Source of the DNA: Leclercia sp. S52
GTDB lineage: Bacteria; Pseudomonadota; Gammaproteobacteria; Enterobacterales; Enterobacteriaceae
NCBI RefSeq assembly: GCF_039727615.1
Contig: NZ_CP152474.1
Coordinates: 4,278,001 to 4,342,000, forward strand
Direction: 5' to 3'
DNA: 64,000 bases
The position numbers were made by a program, and so were the translations under genes. Of the stretch, positions 40,998 through 50,068 are shown in pieces (position 1 is the stretch's first letter; the number at the start of each line of letters is the position of its first letter). The notes below the pieces were generated by a model that worked only from the letters and a program-made list of their open reading frames with translations, was not told the DNA's origin and made no database searches.

Positions 40998-41297
40998 GTG
41001 TGCTGGTTTCTCTATCTCGTTCGAACCGCTGATAATACGCTCTATACGGGCATCACTACCGATGTCCCGCGCCGCTTCCTGCAACATCAAACCGGAAAAG
41101 GGGCGAAGGCGTTACGCGGCAAAGGGGAGCTGACGCTGGCGTTTTCCGCCGTCGTGGGGGATCGTTCGCTGGCGCTGCGGCTGGAATACCGGATCAAACA
41201 GCTGACGAAGCGCCAGAAAGAGCGCCTCGTCAGCGGAGACGGGACGTTTGAGGCGCTACGCGAGAGCCTGCAAACGCCGCTGATTAAAAGCGATTGA
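40998..41297 (+). CDS. yhbQ: GIY-YIG nuclease-family protein YhbQ
   Basis: A 99-residue single-domain GIY-YIG protein (UPF0213), with the motif halves [20 protein letters not shown] and a conserved Arg in [17 protein letters not shown]. Family members are putative nucleases with roles in DNA damage responses. The start is GTG at 40998; upstream sequence is short because yhbP diverges 55 nt away. Its 3' end overlaps yhbS by 14 bp. Confidence 0.92.
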   Translation: MCWFLYLVRTADNTLYTGITTDVPRRFLQHQTGKGAKALRGKGELTLAFSAVVGDRSLALRLEYRIKQLTKRQKERLVSGDGTFEALRESLQTPLIKSD

Positions 41298-41787
41298 AGT
41301 GGTCGTGATACTCGACCAGACCGCTGACGCCGTTAAGGGCATCATCCGCCAGAGGGTGCAACTGGAAAGCCGATTCGGTGCCCGGCCAGCGGCAGCGCAG
41401 ATCGTAATGCGCCGCTTTCTCGAAGCCTAAACGGCCGTAGAACGCCGGATCGCCCAGCGTGACCACCGCGGCATAGCCAAACTCATTGAGCGAATCCAGC
41501 CCTTCGTAGACCAGTTGACGGGCCAGGCCTTGCCCACGGTAGTTTTCATCCACCGCCAGCGGCGCCATACCGACCCACTGCAGCTCTTCGCCCTGCACGG
41601 TGACCGGGCTAAAGGCGACGTAGCCCACAACCTGACCCTCGTCGTCGGTAGCCACCAGGCCCAGGGTAATCAGGCCATCTTCACGAAGATCCTGAACCAG
41701 TTGCGCCTCACCGTCCCCTTCGAAGGTCCGGCGTAATAAGGAATCAATACCAGGGGCATCGATCCCAATCTCTACTCGAATCAACAT
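41284..41787 (-). CDS. yhbS: GNAT N-acetyltransferase YhbS
   Basis: A GNAT-fold acetyltransferase of 167 residues. The acetyl-CoA loop is [20 protein letters not shown] (Q/R-x-x-G-x-G/A). [14 protein letters not shown] is the usual C-terminal GNAT strand. The substrate is unknown. It begins within the end of ubiT (7-nt overlap), so the two are co-translated, and it converges with yhbQ. Confidence 0.93.
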   Translation of the reverse strand: MLIRVEIGIDAPGIDSLLRRTFEGDGEAQLVQDLREDGLITLGLVATDDEGQVVGYVAFSPVTVQGEELQWVGMAPLAVDENYRGQGLARQLVYEGLDSLNEFGYAAVVTLGDPAFYGRLGFEKAAHYDLRCRWPGTESAFQLHPLADDALNGVSGLVEYHDHFNRF

Positions 41788-42305
41788 GGCTCACCTACAG
41801 AAGTGTGTTTACTCTCCGGCGGCGTTTTCAAGCCCGCCTCGACAAAATCGGCCAGCTGCAGCAGCGCCACGCGCAGCGGCTTCGGCATCTGCTCCAGCTC
41901 AATAGCATCCATCAGATTTTTGACATACAGACCTAACTCGGTATCGCCTTCAATCACCAGACGGCGCTGGAAAAAGAGGGTGTCGGGATCCTGTTTACGC
42001 GCCGCGATCATCAGCAGATCGCTGGCGTCAGCGCTAAAGCTGACATCCGCTTCGGCGGATTCGCGTACCACCAGCTGTTCATTTTCGACGGAGGTGTACC
42101 AGCGCAGGCCAATATCCCGCACCTCAATACTTAACCAGCGCCCCTCCAGAAACTCCAGCTCGCCCTCCGCCAGCGCCTGGCGGAACTGCCAGCTTAGTAC
42201 CTGCTCCAGCACCTGGCGCTTCAGCGCAAAGGGTGCCAGCTTCACCGGCACGCTCAGCAGCGATGGGCCAAATTGTACGAGACGTGAACGCAGTTTATCC
42301 AGCAC
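41781..42305 (-). CDS. ubiT: O2-independent ubiquinone synthesis accessory factor UbiT
   Basis: UbiT (YhbT) is an SCP2-domain lipid-binding protein needed, with UbiU and UbiV, to make ubiquinone without oxygen. The start is GTG at 42305 (MLDKLRSRLVQFG), giving 174 residues as in E. coli. The SCP2 core includes FSADASDLLMIAARKQDPDT and RRLVIEGDTELGLYVKNLMD. It is divergent from ubiU-ubiV and overlaps yhbS downstream. Confidence 0.94.
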   Translation of the reverse strand: MLDKLRSRLVQFGPSLLSVPVKLAPFALKRQVLEQVLSWQFRQALAEGELEFLEGRWLSIEVRDIGLRWYTSVENEQLVVRESAEADVSFSADASDLLMIAARKQDPDTLFFQRRLVIEGDTELGLYVKNLMDAIELEQMPKPLRVALLQLADFVEAGLKTPPESKHTSVGEPC

Positions 42306-42526
42306 GAGCAATACTCCCTGATATCTATAGTCCTGATATTTTGCCATATCCAGTTGTTGGTATAGCGGCGTAAATCAACAAACTGCCATCCGGCGTAATC
42401 CATTATTGGTGCCATCAATACGCCATTAGCTGCCTTAAATCAAAAATTGTCGCCGGGTGGTTAATTAAAATCGCTGCTCGATAACAATTTTGCATCTCTT
42501 CGGGGCTGCAAACGACAGGATAAATT
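42306..42526. promoter_or_regulatory. ubiT-ubiU divergent promoter region
   Basis: A 221-nt AT-rich control region. Several ATCAA half-sites (for example TTAAATCAA near 42433-42441) recall FNR half-sites, and FNR control of ubiUV is known in E. coli, but no full TTGAT-N4-ATCAA match is visible. Confidence 0.4.
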
Positions 42527-43522
42527 ATGGAGCTGCTCTGCCCTGCCGGAAATTTACCGGCGCTTAAGGCGGCCATCGAAAACGGCGCCGATGCGGTCTA
42601 TATCGGGCTGAAGGACGATACCAATGCCCGTCACTTCGCTGGTCTCAATTTTACCGAGAAAAAGCTGCAGGAAGCGGTGAGCTTCGTGCACCAGCACCGC
42701 CGCAAGCTGCATATCGCCATCAATACCTTTGCCCACCCCGACGGCTATCAACGCTGGCAGCGTGCGGTGGATATGGCGGCACAGCTGGGCGCTGACGCGC
42801 TGATCCTTGCCGACCTCGCCATGCTGGAGTATGCCGCCGAACGCTATCCCCATATTGAGCGCCATGTCTCGGTTCAGGCCTCGGCGACCAACGAAGAGGC
42901 CATTCGCTTTTACCATCGCAACTTCGATGTGGCGCGCGTGGTACTGCCGCGTGTGCTTTCTATTCATCAGGTTAAGCAACTGGCGCGCGTCACGCCAGTG
43001 CCGCTGGAAGTTTTTGCTTTTGGCAGCCTTTGTATTATGGCCGAAGGACGCTGCTATCTCTCCTCCTACCTAACCGGTGAATCCCCTAATACCGTGGGCG
43101 CCTGCTCTCCGGCCCGCTTCGTGCGCTGGCAGCAAACGCCGCAGGGGCTGGAATCGCGTCTGAACGAGGTGCTGATCGACCGCTATCAGGATGATGAAAA
43201 CGCCGGCTATCCGACGCTGTGTAAAGGCCGTTATCTGGTGGATGGCGAACGCTACCATGCGCTGGAAGAGCCCACCAGCCTCAACACCCTGGAGCTGCTG
43301 CCGGAGCTGCTGGCCGCCAATATTGCCTCGGTGAAAATCGAAGGCCGCCAGCGCAGCCCGGCGTACGTCAGCCAGGTGGCAAAAGTGTGGCGTCAGGCGA
43401 TCGATCGCTGCATGGCGGATCCTAAACACTATGCTCCGCAACCTGCATGGATGGAGACCCTGGGCGCGATGTCCGAAGGTACCCAGACCACGCTGGGCGC
43501 GTATCACCGTAAATGGCAGTGA
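42527..43522 (+). CDS. ubiU: O2-independent ubiquinone hydroxylation protein UbiU
   Basis: UbiU (YhbU) is a U32-peptidase-like iron-sulfur protein that pairs with UbiV to hydroxylate ubiquinone precursors anaerobically, with prephenate as oxygen donor. The 331 residues start MELLCPAGNLPALKAAIENG, a U32 hallmark. Cysteines expected for the 4Fe-4S cluster are in EGRCYLSSYL, VGACSPARF and PTLCKGRYL. ubiV follows after 8 nt. Confidence 0.95.
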   Translation: MELLCPAGNLPALKAAIENGADAVYIGLKDDTNARHFAGLNFTEKKLQEAVSFVHQHRRKLHIAINTFAHPDGYQRWQRAVDMAAQLGADALILADLAMLEYAAERYPHIERHVSVQASATNEEAIRFYHRNFDVARVVLPRVLSIHQVKQLARVTPVPLEVFAFGSLCIMAEGRCYLSSYLTGESPNTVGACSPARFVRWQQTPQGLESRLNEVLIDRYQDDENAGYPTLCKGRYLVDGERYHALEEPTSLNTLELLPELLAANIASVKIEGRQRSPAYVSQVAKVWRQAIDRCMADPKHYAPQPAWMETLGAMSEGTQTTLGAYHRKWQ

Positions 43523-43530
43523 GATAACGC

Positions 43531-44409
43531 ATGAAATATTCATTAGGACCGGTGCTCTACTACTGGTCAAAAGAGACGCTGGAAGATTTTTATCAGCAGG
43601 CGGCAACCAGCCAGGCCGACGTGATCTATCTCGGCGAGGCGGTGTGCAGCAAGCGTCGCGCCACCAAAGTGGGCGACTGGCTGGAGATGGCGAAGAGCCT
43701 GGCCGACAGCGGCAAGCAGGTGGTGCTCTCCACTCTGGCGCTGGTACAGGCTTCGTCTGAATTGAACGAGCTGAAACGCTACGTCGACAACGGCGAGTTT
43801 CTGCTGGAAGCCAGTGATTTGGGCGTGGTAAACCTGTGCGCCGAGCGCAAACTACCGTTTGTCGCCGGCCATGCGCTGAACTGCTATAACGCTGTCACCC
43901 TGCGCCTGCTGCTTAAACAGGGCATGACCCGCTGGTGTATGCCGGTGGAGCTTTCCCGCGACTGGCTGGTCAACATACTGGCGCAGTGCGACGAGCTGGG
44001 GATACGTAATCAGTTCGAGGTGGAGGTGTTGAGCTACGGCCATCTGCCGCTGGCGTACTCCGCCCGCTGCTTTACCGCGCGCTCCGAGAACCTGCCGAAA
44101 GACGAGTGCGAAACCTGCTGCATCAAATACCCGAACGGGCGCAGCATGCTGTCGCAGGAGAATCAGCAGGTGTTTGTCCTGAACGGTATTCAGACCATGA
44201 GCGGTTACGTTTACAACCTCGGCAACGAGCTGGCATCAATGCAGGGGCTGGTGGATATGGTGCGTCTGTCACCGCTGGGTCCGGAAACTTTTGCCGTGAT
44301 TGACGCCTTCCGCGCCAACGAGAATGGCGCTGCCCCGCTGCCGCTGACCGCCAACAGCGAGTGCAACGGCTACTGGCGACGTCTGGCCGGCCTGGAGCTG
44401 CAGGCTTAA
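43531..44409 (+). CDS. ubiV: O2-independent ubiquinone hydroxylation protein UbiV
   Basis: UbiV (YhbV) is the U32-family partner of UbiU and also carries a 4Fe-4S cluster. In the 292 residues the cluster cysteines are visible in LGEAVCSKRRATK, SARCFTARS and KDECETCCIKYPNG. It is translationally close to ubiU (8-nt gap). An inverted repeat begins 5 nt after its stop and extends to the yhbW ribosome binding site. Confidence 0.95.
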   Translation: MKYSLGPVLYYWSKETLEDFYQQAATSQADVIYLGEAVCSKRRATKVGDWLEMAKSLADSGKQVVLSTLALVQASSELNELKRYVDNGEFLLEASDLGVVNLCAERKLPFVAGHALNCYNAVTLRLLLKQGMTRWCMPVELSRDWLVNILAQCDELGIRNQFEVEVLSYGHLPLAYSARCFTARSENLPKDECETCCIKYPNGRSMLSQENQQVFVLNGIQTMSGYVYNLGNELASMQGLVDMVRLSPLGPETFAVIDAFRANENGAAPLPLTANSECNGYWRRLAGLELQA

Positions 44410-44413
44410 AAAA

Positions 44414-44485
44414 AGCTCACTTTGTTAACAACGTGTATTCATTTTTAATGCACTATTAAAAGATTCACCGTCGACAAAGTGAGCT
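44414..44485. repeat. Long inverted repeat between ubiV and yhbW
   Basis: AGCTCACTTTGTTAAC (44414-44429) and GTCGACAAAGTGAGCT (44470-44485) pair over 16 positions with one mismatch and one G-U, including 12 contiguous pairs. The 40-nt loop is AT-rich. The right arm contains the GTGAG likely to be the yhbW ribosome binding site. On the minus strand the structure is followed by T7. Confidence 0.7.
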
Positions 44486-44488
44486 GTT

Positions 44489-45496
44489 ATGACTGTTAAA
44501 TCCATTCCGTTTTCGGTGCTGGACCTGGCGCCGATCCCTGAAGGCTCCTCGGCAAGAGAAGCCTTTACCCACTCTCTGGATCTCGCCCGCCTGGCTGAAC
44601 AGCGCGGCTATCATCGCTACTGGCTGGCGGAGCATCACAACATGGTCGGGATCGCCAGTGCGGCCACCTCGGTGCTGCTTGGCTATCTGGCGGCCAATAC
44701 CACCACCCTGCATTTAGGCTCGGGCGGCGTGATGCTGCCTAACCACTCCCCGCTGGTGATTGCCGAACAGTTTGGCACGCTGAACACCCTCTACCCTGGC
44801 CGCATCGATCTGGGGCTGGGCCGTGCGCCGGGCAGCGATCAACCGACCATGCGCGCGCTGCGCCGCCATATGAGCGGCGATATCGACAACTTCCCGCGCG
44901 ATGTGGCGGAGCTGGTGGACTGGTTCGACGCTCAGGATCCGAACCCGCAGGTACGTCCGGTGCCGGGCTATGGCGAACAGATCCCGGTCTGGCTGCTGGG
45001 CTCGAGCCTCTACAGCGCCCAGTTGGCCGCTCAGCTGGGGCTGCCATTTGCCTTTGCGTCGCACTTTGCGCCGGATATGCTGCATCAGGCGCTGCATCTC
45101 TATCGCACCAACTTCAAACCCTCCGCGCGGCTGGAAAAACCGTACGCAATGGTCTGTATCAACATCATTGCCGCCGACAGCAACCGCGATGCGGAATTCC
45201 TGTTCACCTCCATGCAGCAGGCGTTTATGAAGCTGCGCCGCGGCGAAACAGGTCAACTGCCGCCGCCGGTAGAAAACATGCATCAGCTGTGGTCCGCCTC
45301 AGAGCAGTATGGCGTCCAGCAGGCGCTGAGCATGTCGCTGGTGGGGGATAAAGCGAAAGTGCGCCACGGACTGGAAGCGGTGCTCCGCGAAACCCAGACC
45401 GACGAAATCATGGTGAACGGGCAGATTTTCGATCACCAGGCGCGGCTGCATTCGTTCGATCTGGCGATGCAGGTGAAAGAGGAGTTGGTGGGGTAG
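44489..45496 (+). CDS. yhbW: Luciferase-like flavin monooxygenase YhbW
   Basis: A 335-residue bacterial-luciferase-like (TIM barrel, FMN-dependent) protein, substrate unknown. It starts [20 protein letters not shown], followed by [20 protein letters not shown], the [20 protein letters not shown] segment and the [11 protein letters not shown] loop that binds FMN phosphate. Its ribosome binding site lies in the arm of a long inverted repeat, so translation may be controlled by RNA structure. Confidence 0.94.
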   Translation: MTVKSIPFSVLDLAPIPEGSSAREAFTHSLDLARLAEQRGYHRYWLAEHHNMVGIASAATSVLLGYLAANTTTLHLGSGGVMLPNHSPLVIAEQFGTLNTLYPGRIDLGLGRAPGSDQPTMRALRRHMSGDIDNFPRDVAELVDWFDAQDPNPQVRPVPGYGEQIPVWLLGSSLYSAQLAAQLGLPFAFASHFAPDMLHQALHLYRTNFKPSARLEKPYAMVCINIIAADSNRDAEFLFTSMQQAFMKLRRGETGQLPPPVENMHQLWSASEQYGVQQALSMSLVGDKAKVRHGLEAVLRETQTDEIMVNGQIFDHQARLHSFDLAMQVKEELVG

Positions 45497-45499
45497 TTT

Positions 45500-45577
45500 T
45501 TTGCCGGATGGCGGCTTCGCCTTATCCGGCCTACGCGATCTTCGTAGGCCCGGTAAGCGTAGCGCCACCGGGCATTG
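45500..45577. repeat. REP-type repeat pair
   Basis: TGCCGGATGGCGGCTTCGCC followed by TTATCCGGCCTACG, and an inverted unit GTAGGCCCGGTAAGCGTAGC ending CACCGGGCA. The first unit is closest to the E. coli REP consensus in this window. It lies between the convergent yhbW and mtr. Confidence 0.85.
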
Positions 45578-45580
45578 TAT

Positions 45581-46825
45581 TTAATGATAAACAGGCAGCA
45601 GATTAAAACTCGACAGCATGTGCACCAGCGCATTGCCAATCCCGAACACCAGAATCAGCGCAATCATCGGCTTGCCGCCCCAGACGCGGAATTTTGGGCT
45701 GCCGAAGCGTTTACGTGATTTACGCGCCAGCAGCGCCGGTACAATCGCCGCCCAGATGGTTGCCGCCAGCCCCGCATAGCCAATGGCATACAGGAAACCG
45801 TTCGGCCACAGCAGGCCACCGATCACCGGCGGCAGGAAGGTCAGCACCGCAGTTTTCAGACGGCCCATCGCCGAATCATCAAAGCCACAAAGATCGGCCA
45901 GATAGTCAAACAGCCCCAGGGTCACACCGAGGAAGGAGCTCGCCACGGCAAAGTTGGAGAAGATCACCAGCAGCAGATCCAAGCTGCGGCTATTCAGCAC
46001 CCCACTCAGGGCCTGCACCAGCACATCAATGTTACCGCCCTTCTGCGCGATACCGATAAATTCCGGACGCGGGATGTTGCCCATCGTCCCCAGCAGCCAA
46101 ATCACATACAGCCCCAGCGCCAGCAGCGTGCCGTAGACCAGGCAGCGGGTGATGGTGCGCGGATCTTTACCGTAGTACTTCATCAGGCTCGGCACGTTGC
46201 CGTGATAGCCAAACGACGCCAGACAGAATGGCAGGGTCATCAGCAGATACGGCGAGTATGAGGTATTGCTCTCCGCCACGTTAAACAACGTGGCAGGCGT
46301 AACGTGCCCCAGCAGGCTGCCGAAGGTCAGGAAAAAGGTGATGACCTTCGCGCCCAGCACAATGGCCGTCATCCGGCTGACCGCTTTGGTGCTCATCCAG
46401 ACGATAAACGCCACGCCCATCGCGAAGCAGAGCCCCGCCAGCCGCGCCGGGACGTCCAGCGACATCTCCGAGAAGGTGTGATGCAGAATCGAACCGCTCG
46501 CCGAGATATAGGCGTAGGTCAGGATATAGAGCACAAAGGCAATAGAGATACCGTTGACGATGTTCCAGCGTTTGCCGAGCAGGTCGCGGGTGATGGTGTC
46601 GAAGCTCGAACCGATGCGGTAGTTGAGGTTAGCTTCGAGGATCATCAGGCCGGAGTGCAGCATACAGAACCAGGTGAAGACCAGTGCCGCCAGCGACCAG
46701 AAGAACCACGCCCCGGACATCACCACCGGCAGAGAGAACATCCCTGCGCCGATAATGGTACCGCCGATGATCACCACGCCGCCGAGCAGTGAGGGTGACG
46801 TTTGGGTGGTGGTTAGTGTCGCCAT
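45581..46825 (-). CDS. mtr: High-affinity tryptophan permease Mtr
   Basis: Mtr imports tryptophan (and indole) with protons; it is an 11-span inner-membrane carrier of the aromatic amino acid permease (HAAAP) family, with 414 residues as in E. coli. Conserved parts are [39 protein letters not shown] and [19 protein letters not shown]. In E. coli it is repressed by TrpR and activated by TyrR. A good TrpR-operator-like palindrome lies 54 nt upstream of its start. Confidence 0.95.
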   Translation of the reverse strand: MATLTTTQTSPSLLGGVVIIGGTIIGAGMFSLPVVMSGAWFFWSLAALVFTWFCMLHSGLMILEANLNYRIGSSFDTITRDLLGKRWNIVNGISIAFVLYILTYAYISASGSILHHTFSEMSLDVPARLAGLCFAMGVAFIVWMSTKAVSRMTAIVLGAKVITFFLTFGSLLGHVTPATLFNVAESNTSYSPYLLMTLPFCLASFGYHGNVPSLMKYYGKDPRTITRCLVYGTLLALGLYVIWLLGTMGNIPRPEFIGIAQKGGNIDVLVQALSGVLNSRSLDLLLVIFSNFAVASSFLGVTLGLFDYLADLCGFDDSAMGRLKTAVLTFLPPVIGGLLWPNGFLYAIGYAGLAATIWAAIVPALLARKSRKRFGSPKFRVWGGKPMIALILVFGIGNALVHMLSSFNLLPVYH

Positions 46826-46878
46826 ACAGCCTATTCTCCAGTCAAAAATTTGGGACCTGCATCTTAATGTGCTGCACT

Positions 46879-46896
46879 GTACCAGTACAATAGTAC
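46879..46896. promoter_or_regulatory. Candidate TrpR operator upstream of mtr
   Basis: GTACCAGTACAATAGTAC matches 14 of 18 positions of the palindromic trp operator core GTACTAGTTAACTAGTAC. It is placed where TrpR acts on mtr in E. coli. Confidence 0.65.
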
Positions 46897-46904
46897 AAAG
46901 GGAA

Positions 46905-46936
46905 TAAAAAAAAGCCCCGATATCGCTATCGGGGCT
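46905..46936 (-). terminator. Terminator after deaD
   Basis: On the minus strand AGCCCCGATA / TATCGGGGCT with a GCGA loop is followed by T8. It separates deaD from mtr. Confidence 0.93.
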
Positions 46937-46968
46937 GTATATATTACTTTACGACTGAAGCGTAAGGC

Positions 46969-48891
46969 TTACGCGTCACGACGACGGGTAGGTGCACCGC
47001 CATCTTCGCGACGTGGGCCACGGCTTTCGCGACGTTCACCGCTGAAACGACCTGCACCTGGTGCAGCGCCTTCACGACGAGGACCACGGTTTTCACGACG
47101 CTCACCGCCACCGAAACCACGACCAGCAGGACGATCGCCCTCACGACGCGGACCGCGGTCCGGACGCGGCTGAGCATCACCCAGCAGCTGCATGTTCATC
47201 GGCTTGTTCAGGATGCGGGTACGGGTAAAGTGCTGCAGCACGTCGCCCGGCATACCTTTTGGCAGCTCGATGGTGGAGTGAGTACCGAACAGCTTGATGT
47301 TACCGATGTAACGGCTGCTGATGTCGCCTTCGTTAGCGATCGCGCCAACGATATGACGAACTTCAACACCATCATCACGGCCCACTTCAATGCGGTACAG
47401 TTCCATTTCGCCAGCGTCACGACGTTCGCGACGTGGACGGTCTTCACCACCACGCTCTGGACGGTCGCTACGTGGGCCACGGTCGTTGCGGTCATTACGG
47501 TCGCCACGACGTTCGAAACGATCGTCACGGTCACGGAATTCACGCTTAGGACGCATCGGTGCATCTGGTGGCACGATCAGAGAACGTTCACCCTGAGCCA
47601 TCTTCAGCAGAGCGGCAGCCAGCGTTTCGATATCCAGCTCTTCGCCTTCAGCGGTTGGCTGGATCTGCGCCAGCAGCGCACGGTACTGATCCAGATCGCT
47701 GCTTTCCAGCTGCTGCTGTACTTTCGCGGCGAATTTTTCCAGACGGCGTTTGCCCAGCAGATCTGCATTAGGCAGGTCGGCTTCCGGAATGGTCAGCTTC
47801 ATGGTGCGTTCGATGTTACGCAGCAGACGACGCTCGCGGTTCTCAACGAACAGCAGCGCACGACCCGCACGACCTGCACGACCGGTACGGCCGATACGGT
47901 GAACGTAAGACTCGGAGTCCATCGGGATGTCATAGTTAACAACCAGGCTGATACGCTCAACGTCCAGACCACGTGCTGCCACGTCGGTTGCAATCAGGAT
48001 ATCCAGACGACCGTCTTTCAGACGCTCCAGAGTCTGCTCACGCAGGGCCTGGTTCATGTCGCCGTTCAGCGCTGCGCTGTTGTAGCCGCTACGCTCCAGG
48101 GCTTCAGCCACTTCCAGGGTCGCGTTTTTGGTACGAACGAAGATGATCGCCGCATCAAAATCTTCTGCTTCCAGGAAACGAACCAGCGCTTCATTTTTAC
48201 GCATGCCGTATACAGACCAGTAGCTCTGGCTGATGTCCGGGCGAGTGGTGACGCTGGACTGGATACGCACTTCCTGCGGATCCTTCATGAAGCGACGGGT
48301 AATACGACGGATCGCTTCCGGCATCGTTGCAGAGAACAGAGCGGTCTGATGACCTTCCGGGATCTGCGCCATGATAGTTTCTACGTCTTCGATGAAGCCC
48401 ATGCGGAGCATTTCGTCAGCTTCATCCAGTACCAGACCGCTCAGTTTAGAGAGATCCAGCGTACCGCGTTTCAGGTGATCCAGCAGACGACCCGGCGTAC
48501 CGACGACGATCTGTGGGCCCTGACGCAGGGCGCGTAACTGCACGTCATAACGCTGGCCGCCGTACAGAGCAACCACGTTTACGCCGCGCATATGTTTAGA
48601 GAATTCAGTCATCGCTTCCGCAACCTGAACAGCCAGTTCACGGGTCGGAGCGAGAACGAGGATCTGCGGTGCACGCAGGTCCGGATCGATGTTGTTCAGC
48701 AGCGGCAGCGAGAACGCTGCAGTTTTACCGCTACCAGTCTGGGCCATGCCCAGCACGTCACGACCAGAGAGCAGATGTGGGATACATTCTGCCTGGATCG
48801 GAGATGGTTTTTCGTAACCCAGATCGTTAAGGGATTCAAGGATAGGAGCCTTCAGGCCCAGATCTGCAAAAGTGGTTTCGAATTCAGCCAT
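46969..48891 (-). CDS. deaD: ATP-dependent DEAD-box RNA helicase DeaD (CsdA)
   Basis: DeaD unwinds RNA and aids 50S assembly and mRNA decay in the cold. The 640 residues (629 in E. coli) start at the ATG of [13 protein letters not shown]; the longer frame from 48939 overlaps yrbN. Motifs include the Q motif (YEKPSPIQ), Walker A AQTGSGKT (about 50-57), DEAD in [13 protein letters not shown] in LFSATMP and [10 protein letters not shown]. The C-terminal RNA-binding domain follows ([15 protein letters not shown]), and then an Arg/Gly/Asp-rich disordered tail with repeated RGPRREG-like segments. Confidence 0.96.
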   Translation of the reverse strand: MAEFETTFADLGLKAPILESLNDLGYEKPSPIQAECIPHLLSGRDVLGMAQTGSGKTAAFSLPLLNNIDPDLRAPQILVLAPTRELAVQVAEAMTEFSKHMRGVNVVALYGGQRYDVQLRALRQGPQIVVGTPGRLLDHLKRGTLDLSKLSGLVLDEADEMLRMGFIEDVETIMAQIPEGHQTALFSATMPEAIRRITRRFMKDPQEVRIQSSVTTRPDISQSYWSVYGMRKNEALVRFLEAEDFDAAIIFVRTKNATLEVAEALERSGYNSAALNGDMNQALREQTLERLKDGRLDILIATDVAARGLDVERISLVVNYDIPMDSESYVHRIGRTGRAGRAGRALLFVENRERRLLRNIERTMKLTIPEADLPNADLLGKRRLEKFAAKVQQQLESSDLDQYRALLAQIQPTAEGEELDIETLAAALLKMAQGERSLIVPPDAPMRPKREFRDRDDRFERRGDRNDRNDRGPRSDRPERGGEDRPRRERRDAGEMELYRIEVGRDDGVEVRHIVGAIANEGDISSRYIGNIKLFGTHSTIELPKGMPGDVLQHFTRTRILNKPMNMQLLGDAQPRPDRGPRREGDRPAGRGFGGGERRENRGPRREGAAPGAGRFSGERRESRGPRREDGGAPTRRRDA

Positions 48892-48964
48892 GTAGTACGA
48901 GTGCCTCAATGTCAATGGCGGCCAGTCTACATAACTCATCGTGAAAATTTTCGGTAATTTTCAT
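48884..48964 (-). CDS. yrbN: Small protein YrbN
   Basis: A 26-codon gene just upstream of deaD: it starts [16 protein letters not shown] and ends ALVLHG, matching the short YrbN protein of E. coli. Its TGA overlaps the deaD start region: yrbN ends at 48884 and deaD begins at 48891, so deaD translation may be coupled to yrbN. Function is unknown; a role as a translation-coupling leader for the cold-shock gene deaD is inference. Confidence 0.85.
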   Translation of the reverse strand: MKITENFHDELCRLAAIDIEALVLHG

Positions 48965-49072
48965 TGAAAGTGTGAACCGGCTCAAAGTAGGTGTATTGAC
49001 GAACAACAACGCCCTCACCCGTTAAGATGATGGCAATCAAAAAATGATTACGGGCTGATGTTATGTCGTCAG

Positions 49073-49957
49073 CTATTGCTGGTCCGATTCTGCCAGGTCG
49101 TCGTGCTCCTGGCCCAAGAGCGATAATTCCAACAATGCATAACGGTGCTCAACGTAGTTGTGGACGTTGTTAGCGACCGCTAATTTGAACAGTGCCGTGG
49201 CGCTGTCCATATCCCCCAGACTTAGGTAGTACTTACCTAAATAGAAGTTGGTTTCACTGAGATGCTCAGCGAGCGAGGTGTTATCCGTTGCGTCTGCCTT
49301 AAGCCTTTCCATCAGCGTTGCTTCGCTGATGTTGCCCAGGTAGAACTCGACAATATTCCATCCCCACTGTGCCTTGTCCGATTTGTCGAAGCGTTGCTTT
49401 AACGCGTCTTTGGCCTGCTTCGCATCGAGCTTCTGCTCGACAAGGTAAAGCCACAGGCTACGGAAAGGGTCGTTAGGATCGTCTTGATAAAACGCCAGCA
49501 GATCATCTTGCGCTAACTTGTCACGACCGCCGTAATACAGGGCGATTCCGCGATTCAAGTGCGCGTAGTTGTAAGTTGGATCAAGCTCAAGTACAGAATC
49601 AAACGCTTCATAGGCAGCATCAAAATTGCCTGCCTGCGTTAAATAAATGCCTAAGTAGTTGAATACTTCCGGCATATCCGGTCGGATCGCCAGCGCTTGT
49701 GAAAAATCATTTCGCGCCAGTGCCCTCAGACCGAGACTATCATACAACACTCCGCGCTCATATAAAAGCTGTGCGCGTTCGTCATCGGTTAAAGCCCGAC
49801 TGGCAAGAATTTGTTCCATGCGTGCCAGAATCACTTCCTGCTGCAAAGTCGGTTGCAGTGGCACTGCGAGGACTTCACTTTTACGCCAGGCAGAGTTGCT
49901 GCATCCTGCCAGCGTCAAAGCTGTCGCAACGAAACACCAGCGCAGAAAAGGCTTCAT
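49073..49957 (-). CDS. nlpI: Outer-membrane lipoprotein NlpI (TPR)
   Basis: NlpI is a TPR lipoprotein adaptor that brings peptidoglycan hydrolases and the protease Prc together, e.g. for degradation of MepS. It has 294 residues as in E. coli. The lipobox LAGC gives a lipidated Cys at residue 19. TPR units are visible at about 62-95 ([20 protein letters not shown]), 96-129 and 130-163, with further helices to the C-terminus. The ATG at 49957 begins [10 protein letters not shown]; a longer frame lacks signal-peptide character. It lies downstream of pnp on the same strand. Confidence 0.95.
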   Translation of the reverse strand: MKPFLRWCFVATALTLAGCSNSAWRKSEVLAVPLQPTLQQEVILARMEQILASRALTDDERAQLLYERGVLYDSLGLRALARNDFSQALAIRPDMPEVFNYLGIYLTQAGNFDAAYEAFDSVLELDPTYNYAHLNRGIALYYGGRDKLAQDDLLAFYQDDPNDPFRSLWLYLVEQKLDAKQAKDALKQRFDKSDKAQWGWNIVEFYLGNISEATLMERLKADATDNTSLAEHLSETNFYLGKYYLSLGDMDSATALFKLAVANNVHNYVEHRYALLELSLLGQEHDDLAESDQQ

Positions 49958-50028
49958 TTCCCACTCCCGAAGACAACAATTGGATGAACGTCCTGTCCCC
50001 CGGCGGCTTAACAAGGCGTCCTGCCTGA

Positions 50029-50057
50029 TAATAAGCCCCCCCGCTTACGCGGAGGGC
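50029..50057 (-). terminator. Hairpin after pnp
   Basis: On the minus strand GCCCTCCGC / GCGGGGGGC with a GTAA loop is followed by TTATTAT. It probably ends or attenuates pnp transcription before nlpI. Confidence 0.75.
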
Positions 50058-50068
50058 AAACGGCAACC

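Noticed and set aside
42360..42450. FNR box upstream of ubiU/ubiT
   Set aside because: Only ATCAA half-sites are present; no full TTGAT-N4-ATCAA match was found by eye.
47230..48537. 435-codon frame opposite deaD, and similar long antisense frames opposite fadH, uxaC, glmM, pnp and uxaA
   Set aside because: All lie exactly opposite well-conserved genes and lack recognisable domains or sensible ribosome binding sites.
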